NCBI RefSeq assembly: GCF_023109105.1
Contig: NZ_JALDTZ010000011.1
Span: 1-64,000, forward strand
DNA from: Streptococcus mitis
Lineage (GTDB): Bacteria; Bacillota; Bacilli; Lactobacillales; Streptococcaceae
Reading direction: 5' to 3'
DNA length: 64,000 bases
Positions 1 through 7,797 of this stretch are shown piece by piece. Both the position numbers and the translations under genes were made by a program. Below the pieces are notes generated by a model. It was not told the DNA's origin. It searched no databases and saw only the letters and a list, made by a program, of their open reading frames with translations. Numbering within the stretch: the stretch's first letter is position 1; the number at the start of each line of letters is the position of its first letter.

Positions 1-19
1 ATCATCATAAGTTAATTTC

Positions 20-70
20 ATAATAAAAACACCCCAAAAGTTAGATTTTTTCTGTCTAACTTTTGGGGTG
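20..70 (-). terminator. Intrinsic terminator after the HAD phosphatase gene
   Basis: A perfect 16-bp stem (30-45 paired with 55-70) ends, read leftward, in GTTTTTATTA. The U-rich tract lies only on the minus-strand side, so this most likely ends the leftward sdaAB-sdaAA-HAD transcript. Confidence 0.85.
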
Positions 71-157
71 CAGTTCAGAAGAACCTTGGTAATATGCGTT
101 TTGTTATGTAGAAACTTCTTCAGTTTCTTCTGAAATGGAGTGGTTATCCAGTCTATG

Positions 158-790
158 TTATTGAAAATACTCCAAAACTTCTAAGGGTTTGTGGGCCATA
201 TAATCAGGCTGATAGTTTAGTAGATCTGCCTTATCTCCAAATCCCCAAGTGATGGCCAATTTCTGAATGCCTGTTTCTTGGGCCCCCAGCATATCGAACT
301 TGGTATCTCCGATGATGATGGCTTGTTCTGGTGCTAGTTGATGTGTCTGCAAGGCTTGGAGAATGACATCGGCCTTATGAGGTGTTTCAGGGCTGGAACC
401 ATAAATACCATCAAAGAAATGATAGATTCCCAAGTTTTTAGTCATGTCTTGAGCGGTTGGAGTATTTTTTGTCGTGGTGATATAGAGAGGATATCTGCTT
501 GATAACTCCTTAAGCAAATCTACAATCTGAGGAAAGAGTTGAGCTTCATAGATTCCTTTTTCCTTATAGTAAGAACGGTATATCTGCACAGCCTCAGAAA
601 TTTGGTCTTTGGGTAGGCAGGTCGCAAAACTACTTTCAAGAGGTGGTCCCATAAAACCACGAATGGTTTTGGCATCAGGGCTAGGCACTCCTAGCTCCTT
701 AAAGGTATGGGTAAAGGCATTGTGAATCCCGATAGAACTGTCAACGAGGGTCCCATCCAGATCGAAAAAGATAGCTGTGATAGAGGTCAT
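158..790 (-). CDS. HAD-superfamily hydrolase (phosphoglycolate phosphatase-like)
   Basis: A 210-residue cytoplasmic phosphatase of the haloacid dehalogenase superfamily, subfamily IA. Motif I (FFDLDGTLVDSS, near residue 8) carries the nucleophilic Asp and the acid/base Asp. A TTTKNT segment near residue 105 fits motif II, and GDTKFDM near residue 162 is the acidic motif IV. The inserted helical region after motif I is the usual cap. AGGAG lies just upstream of the ATG. It starts 21 nt after sdaAA ends and is probably cotranscribed with it. The family dephosphorylates small phosphorylated metabolites; the substrate here cannot be read from sequence. Confidence 0.85.
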   Translation of the reverse strand: MTSITAIFFDLDGTLVDSSIGIHNAFTHTFKELGVPSPDAKTIRGFMGPPLESSFATCLPKDQISEAVQIYRSYYKEKGIYEAQLFPQIVDLLKELSSRYPLYITTTKNTPTAQDMTKNLGIYHFFDGIYGSSPETPHKADVILQALQTHQLAPEQAIIIGDTKFDMLGAQETGIQKLAITWGFGDKADLLNYQPDYMAHKPLEVLEYFQ

Positions 791-811
791 GATTTCTCCT
801 ATTTGATAAGT

Positions 812-1684
812 TTATTCTCCGAAAATTTCTTTTTGGAGGCGACGACCAGTAGGGGTGGCAGCGAGTCCACCTTCAGCTGTTTCACGAAAGGCAGTTGGCA
901 TGCTTGAACCCACTTGGTACATGGCATCGATAACTTCATCCACAGGGATTTTAGATTCGATACCTGCCAAGGCCATGTCTGCTGCGATGAAAGCAAAGCT
1001 GGCTCCCATGGCATTGCGTTTGACACAGGGAACTTCGACCAAACCTGCAACAGGGTCACAGATGAGGCCCAGCATATTTTTAATGACAAAGGCAATGGCT
1101 TGACTGGCCTGATAAGGTGTCCCACCTGCAGCCAGAGTCAAGGCGGCAGCACTCATAGCAGAGGCCGAACCAACCTCGGCCTGGCAACCACCCTCAGCGC
1201 CTGAGATAGAGGCGTTGTTTGCGATGACTAGTCCAAAGGCACCAGCAGCAAAGAGGAAATCCAGCTGCTGCTCGTGGCTGAGGTCTAATTTTTCAATAGC
1301 AGCAGTGAGAACGGAAGGGAGGCAGCCAGCACTTCCAGCGGTCGGAGTAGCGCAGACCAAGCCCATTTTGGCATTGTGCTCATTGACTGCGATGGCATTT
1401 CGGGCAGCAGAGAGAATCGTGTAATCTGACAGAGTTTTTCCATTTTTGATGTAGTGATCCAATTTGGAAGCATCTCCACCTGTCAGGCCACTACGAGATT
1501 TATTTTCATTGAGGCCGAGTTGAACAGAGGCTTTCATGACTTCTAGATTACGTTCCATGAGAAGGAGGACTTCGTCACGTTCGCGACCGGTCAATTCAAA
1601 CTCTGTTGTAATCATGAGTTCTGCGACATTTCCTTGAAAGTCCAGTTCTGCTTGCTCGACCAATTCTTTGATAGAATAAAACAT
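812..1684 (-). CDS. sdaAA: L-serine dehydratase, iron-sulfur-dependent, alpha subunit
   Basis: A 290-residue catalytic subunit of the two-subunit Gram-positive L-serine dehydratase, which deaminates L-serine to pyruvate and ammonia with a [4Fe-4S] cluster. Conserved cysteine segments are visible: CATPTAGSAGC near residue 110, GGCQAE near 165 and CDPVAG...VPC near 210, the expected cluster and active-site region. Length matches the family. AGGAGG lies just upstream of the ATG. It follows sdaAB by 8 nt in one leftward operon, and both subunits are needed for activity. Confidence 0.95.
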   Translation of the reverse strand: MFYSIKELVEQAELDFQGNVAELMITTEFELTGRERDEVLLLMERNLEVMKASVQLGLNENKSRSGLTGGDASKLDHYIKNGKTLSDYTILSAARNAIAVNEHNAKMGLVCATPTAGSAGCLPSVLTAAIEKLDLSHEQQLDFLFAAGAFGLVIANNASISGAEGGCQAEVGSASAMSAAALTLAAGGTPYQASQAIAFVIKNMLGLICDPVAGLVEVPCVKRNAMGASFAFIAADMALAGIESKIPVDEVIDAMYQVGSSMPTAFRETAEGGLAATPTGRRLQKEIFGE

Positions 1685-1692
1685 GCTTCCTC

Positions 1693-2364
1693 CTATTTAA
1701 AGAAATTGACATTGTGGAGATGAGGAATTTTTCGAATTTCTTCGATGGCCTCATCACAGTTGCGACTGTCAACTTCGATAATCATAATAGCTTTTTCACC
1801 AGCTTTTTCACGAGTGACATTCATCTGGGCGATATTGATATCATAGCGAGAAAGTGCCTCTGTAACAAGGGCAATCATACCTGGAATATCTTGATGAACG
1901 ATGATGATAGTTGGTGTATTCATATTGAGAGAGACGGCAAAGCTATTAAGTTCGGTGACCTGAATATTTCCTCCACCGATAGAAATACCAGTCACGCTGA
2001 TAGTCTTGTGGGCATTTTTGACGGTAATTTTAGTGGTGTTGGGGTGAGGGGCATTGCTGTCTTTCTGAATGGTCCAGACAATCTTAATACCACGCTTGTG
2101 GGCAATCTCCAGACTATTTGGTATTTCAGAATCATCTGTATCCATGCCCAAAATACCTGCAACAAGGGCTAGGTCTGTCCCGTGACCACGATAGGTCTTG
2201 GCAAATGAGTTAAAAAGTTGAAATTCGACTTCTGTCGGAGTATCATCAAAAATGGAAGAGACAATCTTCCCAATACGAACAGCACCAGCGGTATGGCTAC
2301 TAGATGGGCCAATCATAACTGGTCCGATGATATCAAAGACAGATTGAAAACGAAGTGATTTCAT
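1693..2364 (-). CDS. sdaAB: L-serine dehydratase, iron-sulfur-dependent, beta subunit
   Basis: A 223-residue partner of SdaAA. The N-terminal part holds the conserved FDIIGPVMIGPSSSHTAGA segment near residues 10-28, typical of the serine dehydratase beta domain. The C-terminal 75 residues (IIIVHQDIPGMIALVTEAL and onward) look like an ACT domain, a small-ligand regulatory fold. It is the first gene of the leftward operon sdaAB-sdaAA-HAD, with a promoter just upstream. Confidence 0.95.
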   Translation of the reverse strand: MKSLRFQSVFDIIGPVMIGPSSSHTAGAVRIGKIVSSIFDDTPTEVEFQLFNSFAKTYRGHGTDLALVAGILGMDTDDSEIPNSLEIAHKRGIKIVWTIQKDSNAPHPNTTKITVKNAHKTISVTGISIGGGNIQVTELNSFAVSLNMNTPTIIIVHQDIPGMIALVTEALSRYDINIAQMNVTREKAGEKAIMIIEVDSRNCDEAIEEIRKIPHLHNVNFFK

Positions 2365-2394
2365 CAGTTTCCCCTTATAAAAATTCTTATCTCT

Positions 2395-2403
2395 ATTATA
2401 TCA
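2395..2403 (-). promoter_or_regulatory. Extended -10 promoter of sdaAB operon
   Basis: Read leftward, this is TGATATAAT, an extended -10 (TGnTATAAT), about 30 nt before the sdaAB start. The -35 region is poor, which is common for extended -10 promoters in streptococci. Confidence 0.6.
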
Positions 2404-2540
2404 AAGAATGAGGCTCTTGGCTTTAATTGCGGATGAAAACCTTTTTAATGCCATAAACAGTATAAAAATAGTATCCTTTATGACAAAAATGGCTTATTTA
2501 GGGAAATAAAAAATACTTTTGTAATATTTCTACATAAAAG

Positions 2541-2573
2541 TGTCAAGAAACGGTAATATTTAAAGGGTATGAT
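2541..2573 (+). promoter_or_regulatory. Candidate WalR (VicR) box and promoter of the LysM gene
   Basis: TGTCAA-GAAAC-GGTAAT (2541-2557) fits the relaxed WalR/VicR direct-repeat pattern TGTnAn-N5-nGTnAn. It overlaps where the -35 should be for the -10 TATGAT at 2568-2573, as expected for an activator. From memory, the orthologous pneumococcal LysM gene belongs to the VicRK regulon. The match to the strict consensus is imperfect. Confidence 0.5.
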
Positions 2574-2604
2574 AGAACTATAGAAAGAAGGAGAACTTTT
2601 AGAT

Positions 2605-3255
2605 ATGAAATCAACAACTAAAAAGATTAAAACAACTCTTGCAGGAGTAGCTGCCTTGTTTGCAGTATTTGCTCCATCATTTGTATCTGCTCAAGAATCA
2701 TCAACTTACACAGTTAAAGAAGGTGATACACTTTCAGAAATCGCTGAGACTCACAACACAACTGTTGAGAAATTGGCAGAAAACAACCATATTGACAACA
2801 TTCATTTGATTTATGTTGGTCAAGAGTTGGTTATCGATGGCCCTGTAGCGCCAGCTGCAACACCAGCGCCAGCTACTTATGCAGCACCAGCCGCTCAAGA
2901 TGAAACTGTTTCAGTTCCAGTAGCAGAAACTACAGAGGTAGCAGAAGAAGCAGCTCCAGTGGTAAGCGCACCTGCAGTAGAAGAAACAGTTGCTACAGCA
3001 GAAGTTTCAGCACCAGCTGCAACTGTAAGCGGATCTGAAGCAGAAGCTAAAGAATGGATCGCTCAAAAAGAATCAGGCGGTAGCTACACAGCTACAAACG
3101 GACGTTACATCGGACGTTACCAATTGACAGATTCATACTTGAACGGTGACTACTCAGCAGAAAACCAAGAACGTGTAGCAGATGCCTACGTTGCAGGACG
3201 TTACGGTTCATGGACTGCCGCTAAAAACTTCTGGCTTAACAACGGCTGGTATTAA
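2605..3255 (+). CDS. Secreted LysM protein with transglycosylase-like C-terminal domain
   Basis: A 216-residue cell-wall protein. Residues 1-29 form a signal peptide ending ...SFVSAQE. A single LysM domain follows (about 33-78, YTVKEGDT...VGQELVI), which binds peptidoglycan glycan chains. Residues 80-145 are a Pro/Ala/Val/Glu-rich linker. The last ~70 residues (WIAQKESGGSY...GRYQL...WLNNGWY) resemble the lysozyme-like domain of IsaA/SceD/Apf-type proteins, with Glu in QKESGG as possible catalytic residue. Start: AAGGAG at 2588-2593. It probably acts in wall remodelling under WalRK control. Hydrolytic activity is inferred. Confidence 0.85.
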   Translation: MKSTTKKIKTTLAGVAALFAVFAPSFVSAQESSTYTVKEGDTLSEIAETHNTTVEKLAENNHIDNIHLIYVGQELVIDGPVAPAATPAPATYAAPAAQDETVSVPVAETTEVAEEAAPVVSAPAVEETVATAEVSAPAATVSGSEAEAKEWIAQKESGGSYTATNGRYIGRYQLTDSYLNGDYSAENQERVADAYVAGRYGSWTAAKNFWLNNGWY

Positions 3256-3264
3256 GAAATAGAA

Positions 3265-3286
3265 AAAGAGCCTTTGATGGCTCTTT
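3265..3286 (+). terminator. Hairpin after the LysM gene, outside the IS left end
   Basis: AAAGAGCC / GGCTCTTT stem with a 6-nt loop, 10 nt after the LysM stop. The T run is short because the IS-like terminal repeat begins at 3287. A near-copy with a full T run stands outside the other end of the IS at 4835-4855. Confidence 0.65.
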
Positions 3287-3295
3287 CAGAATGTA

Positions 3296-3327
3296 GACAA
3301 ACGTCATTTTTGGCGTTTGTCTTTTTT
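3296..3327 (+). terminator. Terminator hairpin inside the IS left end
   Basis: GACAAACGTC (3296-3305) pairs with GGCGTTTGTC (3312-3321), followed by TTTTTT. Oriented rightward, it would stop transcription entering the IS from the LysM gene and prevent antisense RNA to the transposase. Confidence 0.8.
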
Positions 3328-3351
3328 GCTTTTCAAAAATATTTTGTCTCA

Positions 3352-4737
3352 TCATCTGATATTCCAACCAAAAACCGGATTTAGAACAAAATAAAAAGGG
3401 ATATTCTCTATCCATTTAACTAATTTTTTAATATTTAAACACGCTAAAGTAAGCCCAACTTTATCCTCCATTTTGGACTTTCCTTTCTCTCTAGTGTATC
3501 TCAAATTATGGTACTCCTTAGCCGTCCCAAAGAGTCGTTCAATTGTTTCTTTGCGCTTCTTATAGAGTTCCTTCATTTCTCTTTGGTGACGGATTTCCTC
3601 ACAAAATTCAAGAGCATCTTTCCAGACATGTCTCGTTACTACTTTTTGAAAATTCTTGCTTTGGGTACAAACGGATAATAAAGGACAGGCAACGCATACT
3701 TTGGGATTACTCTTATACTCACGGTAACCTTCTCGAGTGGTCGTGCGATAGTTTAATACTTGATTCTCTGGAGAGACATAAGAGTCATTACTTACATCAT
3801 AAACAAAATGACTAGGTCTTAAGTTTCCCTTTACTCCCTTTGGACGAGTATAAGGGAAGACAGGGATGATGTTACGGTCTAATAAATAATGGGCAATAGC
3901 TGGGGTCTTGTAGCCTGCATCCGCAATAATGTAGCGTGGGGAGAAAGGTTCTAACTTTGAGAAAAGAGCAGGGAAAGCCTGACTATCATGAACATTTCCC
4001 GCTTCAACCGTATAAGCTAAGGCCCAACCATGCTTATCGCAAGCAACTTGGGCAGAATAGGCAAATACTTCCTTGTGTTCTCCCTTGTGAAACCAACCAC
4101 ACTCGGGATCTGTCGTTGAAATTTTCTTTTCTTTAGCCTCACTTTCTTTTGCGGGCTTTAAGGACTTTTTTGCGTGTTTTTTCCTATCTAAATCAATCTC
4201 AACTTCCAATTGTTCACTCATAAATTTAGCTTGTTGGTCTACCATTTCCTTACGATACTTGTGACTATTAGCCGCCGCTTTGATATGGGTACCATCCACA
4301 AATATTTCAGAAGGATCAATTAAGCCAGCATACAAAGCTTGGCTGAGAACTTGGGAAAAAATCTCAGAAATGAGTTCTTTATCTTGAAAAAGACGGCTGT
4401 AATTCTTCCCATAGGTAGTAAAATGAGGGACCTTATCATCTAAAGTTAGTCCAAGAAACCAACGATAGGCCACATTTACTTCAATATCTTTCATGGTTTG
4501 GCGCATGGAACGAATGCCATAAAAACATTTAATCAAAGGAATTTTGACTAGCATGACGGGATCAAGACTAGGACGACCCTTATCTGGACTATAGGTATCT
4601 TTTACTAAATCATAGATAAAGTCAAAATCAACTTTTGAATCAACTTGTCGAAGAAAGTGATCTTTTGGGACCAATTCGTCTATTGTATAGAAACCATATT
4701 GCTTACGATTATAATCAGGTTTTTCTTTGTGAAACAT
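3352..4737 (-). CDS. IS1182-family-like transposase
   Basis: A 461-residue DDE transposase. The N-terminal part (MFHKEKPDYNRKQYGFYTID and about 100 residues on, including GRPSLDPVMLVKIPLIKCFYGI) matches the DUF772-type transposase N-terminus. The catalytic core follows, with IFVDGTHIKAAAN near residue 150, IIADAGYKTP near 255, and the C-terminal KKRKETIERLFGTAKEYHNLRYTREKG-type segment holding the last acidic residue. The reading frame extends 66 codons further upstream, but the ATG at 4735-4737 fits the family start and has GAGG upstream. No stop or frameshift is seen, so the enzyme could be active. Confidence 0.9.
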   Translation of the reverse strand: MFHKEKPDYNRKQYGFYTIDELVPKDHFLRQVDSKVDFDFIYDLVKDTYSPDKGRPSLDPVMLVKIPLIKCFYGIRSMRQTMKDIEVNVAYRWFLGLTLDDKVPHFTTYGKNYSRLFQDKELISEIFSQVLSQALYAGLIDPSEIFVDGTHIKAAANSHKYRKEMVDQQAKFMSEQLEVEIDLDRKKHAKKSLKPAKESEAKEKKISTTDPECGWFHKGEHKEVFAYSAQVACDKHGWALAYTVEAGNVHDSQAFPALFSKLEPFSPRYIIADAGYKTPAIAHYLLDRNIIPVFPYTRPKGVKGNLRPSHFVYDVSNDSYVSPENQVLNYRTTTREGYREYKSNPKVCVACPLLSVCTQSKNFQKVVTRHVWKDALEFCEEIRHQREMKELYKKRKETIERLFGTAKEYHNLRYTREKGKSKMEDKVGLTLACLNIKKLVKWIENIPFYFVLNPVFGWNIR

Positions 4738-4834
4738 AGGGATTACCTCACAACTCTTCTTACCTCTATTATACGACTTTACACAAAGAAAAGCCCTTAG
4801 AAACTGGAGTTCTAAGGACTTTGTCTTCAATCTG

Positions 4835-4855
4835 AGAGCCGTGTGGCTCTTTTTG
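4835..4855 (+). terminator. Terminator-like hairpin outside the IS right end
   Basis: AGAGCC-GTGT-GGCTCT followed by TTTTTG. The T run is on the plus strand although both neighbouring genes run leftward. It is nearly identical to the metI terminator at 20895 and similar to the hairpin at 3265-3286, so it may be the displaced LysM terminator. Confidence 0.6.
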
Positions 4856-4903
4856 TGTGCTTTTGGTCGATAAAAGACAATTAAATTAGTAATAGCCGAT
4901 CGC

Positions 4904-5767
4904 TTACTGCTGACCGAATGATGTAATTCCGCCACCTAAATTAGCAAGATTGTCACTGTTTGTGTTGGAGACTTCAGCATTGTTACTATTGGTATTAGTC
5001 TCTGCTTGAGATTCTGAAGTATTAGCAGTTTGATTTTGTGTACTTACCCCATCATTTCCACTATTACCAGCACTATCAGATGAATATTGTTCGCTTGCAG
5101 GTGCTTGTGAGCTATATTTGTTCCCATTTGACTCAGTATAGGTTGGAGTGTAGTTGTCTCCTTGTGAAGAATAGCTTTCTCTTCCCTCCTCGCTACTAGT
5201 CGTTTCAGTCTGGTTAGACTTTTCTTCTTTTTTGGTCAAGGTTTCAACTTGCTTTTGGAATTTAGAAATCAGTTCTTGAATTGGTTTTATTTTTTCATCA
5301 ATAGTGGATTGTTCGCTTGTAGAATTGACACTTTTAATGATTTCTAGTATTTTTTGTAAGGAAGTGATGGCTGTTTCAAGTGTTTGTTTATCTTCAAACT
5401 GACTATCGGATTCCTTTATATCCATTTTTAAAGCTTTTTCGCTATAATGATTGGTGATTTTATCAGCAGTAGCAGCAAGAAAGTCTGCTAATGTTTGCTT
5501 GCCTTCGTCAGTGGTTGGTTTTAATTCTTGAATTTTTTTCCAATCCTCTATAATCGTTTCAGAATCGATATTAAAATCTTTGATGGCTTTTTTTACTTGT
5601 TCGATATCTTGTTCATTTTTTTGCCGTTTGAAGAAAGCAATATTGCCTCTTTCTGTTAAGATGTTTTCTTGATGAATGACTAAACCTATTAAAAGTCCAA
5701 GACTTGCGACAATGATAATAGTAAAAATGGTGTTTTTTGATTTTAGAATATCTTTGTAGTTTTTCAC
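4904..5767 (-). CDS. Membrane-anchored coiled-coil protein with Ser/Asn/Thr-rich tail, unknown function
   Basis: A 287-residue protein I do not recognise. Residues about 13-33 form one hydrophobic helix preceded by lysines. Residues 40-190 are charged and helical with coiled-coil character. Residues 190-280 are low-complexity Ser/Asn/Thr/Gln/Gly, ending GGGITSFGQQ. No LPXTG or choline-binding repeats. The reading frame opens at a GTG (5765-5767) without a good ribosome site. A strong AAGGAGG (5820-5826) sits 9 nt before an ATG at 5808-5810 that is one base out of frame, so the 5' end may be frameshifted. A single-pass surface-exposed protein is the most that can be said. Confidence 0.6.
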   Translation of the reverse strand: MKNYKDILKSKNTIFTIIIVASLGLLIGLVIHQENILTERGNIAFFKRQKNEQDIEQVKKAIKDFNIDSETIIEDWKKIQELKPTTDEGKQTLADFLAATADKITNHYSEKALKMDIKESDSQFEDKQTLETAITSLQKILEIIKSVNSTSEQSTIDEKIKPIQELISKFQKQVETLTKKEEKSNQTETTSSEEGRESYSSQGDNYTPTYTESNGNKYSSQAPASEQYSSDSAGNSGNDGVSTQNQTANTSESQAETNTNSNNAEVSNTNSDNLANLGGGITSFGQQ

Positions 5768-5877
5768 AATCGTTCTACGTACATGGATGGTAGTATCTTT
5801 AAGGGATCATGTAAGTATTCCTCCTTATTACAGTATATCATTTTTAGTTTATTTTATAAATAAGATAATAAGCAGTA

Positions 5878-5908
5878 GAGGGATTACGGTATAAATTACC
5901 CTCTTTTT
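5878..5908 (+). terminator. Orphan rightward terminator upstream of mnmA
   Basis: GAGGG (5878-5882) pairs with CCCTC (5899-5903), followed by TTTTT. The T run lies on the plus strand, but the genes to the left run leftward. It may be what is left of a rightward gene lost from this site. Confidence 0.55.
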
Positions 5909-5960
5909 AAACAATTATATATGTAATTACAGAGAGGTTGCAAGATTCCTAGCCTCTTTC

Positions 5961-5989
5961 TTGTCTTCTCCAGACAAGCGTGTTATAAT
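5961..5989 (+). promoter_or_regulatory. mnmA promoter
   Basis: TTGTCT (5961-5966), 17-nt spacer, TATAAT (5984-5989), with TG one base before the -10 (TGTTATAAT). It lies about 80 nt before the mnmA start. Confidence 0.75.
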
Positions 5990-5991
5990 GA

Positions 5992-7191
<1,200 letters not shown>

Positions 7192-7192
7192 A

Positions 7193-7220
7193 TTGACAAA
7201 TTTTCTCAATTTGCTACAAT
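7193..7220 (+). promoter_or_regulatory. Promoter of the nudix-mnmG operon
   Basis: Consensus TTGACA (7193-7198), 16-nt spacer, TACAAT (7215-7220) with TG upstream, starting 2 nt after the mnmA stop. The leader carries a TGCAGG...CCTGCA hairpin (7261-7281). Confidence 0.8.
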
Positions 7221-7332
7221 AATAAAAGCAATAGAAATGATGGTCAAAGCTCATGGATGTTGCAGGCTTTTTTGTCCTGCACTTCTTACGAGTTTTGACT
7301 GTTTTTGTGTCGTTTTAAGGAAAGGAAAAAAG

Positions 7333-7788
7333 ATGATTCAACAAGACTTTCGGACAAAAGTAGAAAATACGGTTTTTGGAGTTCGGGCGACAGCCTTGAT
7401 TGTCCAAAATCACAAGCTTCTAGTTACCAAAGACAAGGGCAAGTATTACACTATCGGCGGTGCGATTCAAGTCAATGAAAGCACAGAAGACGCAGTAGTT
7501 CGTGAAGTGAGGGAAGAACTGGGTGTCCGAGCTCAAGCTGGACAGCTAGCTTTCGTAGTTGAAAATCGTTTTGAACAGGACGGTGTTTCCTATCACAACG
7601 TTGAGTTTCATTATCTGGTGGACTTGCTTGAAGATGCTCCATTGACCATGCAGGAAGACGAAAAAACGCAGCCCTGTGAATGGATTGACTTGGATCAGCT
7701 CCAGAATATCCAGCTAGTTCCAGCCTTTTTAAAAACAGCCTTACCAACTTGGGACGGCCAACTAAGACACATTCATCTTGAGGAATAG
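7333..7788 (+). CDS. Nudix hydrolase (MutT family)
   Basis: A 151-residue Nudix protein. The signature G-x5-E-x7-REVxEELG is complete (GGAIQVNESTEDAV... to REVREELGV, near residues 41-64) with the metal-binding glutamates. Such enzymes hydrolyse nucleoside diphosphate derivatives; the substrate cannot be told. The start with AAGGAAA just upstream (7320s) is preferred to an in-frame ATG at 7237, which falls in the leader before the hairpin. It is followed 9 nt later by mnmG. Confidence 0.9.
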   Translation: MIQQDFRTKVENTVFGVRATALIVQNHKLLVTKDKGKYYTIGGAIQVNESTEDAVVREVREELGVRAQAGQLAFVVENRFEQDGVSYHNVEFHYLVDLLEDAPLTMQEDEKTQPCEWIDLDQLQNIQLVPAFLKTALPTWDGQLRHIHLEE

Positions 7789-7797
7789 GAGAGAAAC

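Larger units (their letters stand above)
3287..4834 (-). mobile_element. IS1182-family-like insertion sequence, apparently complete
   Basis: A 1548-bp element delimited by imperfect terminal inverted repeats: CAGAATGTAGACAAACGTC at 3287-3305, and CAGATTGAAGACAAAGTC read inward from 4834 to 4817. One intact transposase gene lies inside in leftward orientation. Each end also carries an internal hairpin: GACAAACGTC...GGCGTTTGTC with T run at 3296-3327, and CCTTAGAA...TTCTAAGG near 4795-4817; these would block read-through into or out of the element. No clear target-site duplication was found, so the exact boundaries are provisional. Confidence 0.65.

Noticed and set aside
4738..4935. 66 additional N-terminal residues for the IS transposase
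   Set aside because: They read through the IS terminal repeat and the outside terminator, lack a ribosome site and exceed the family start.
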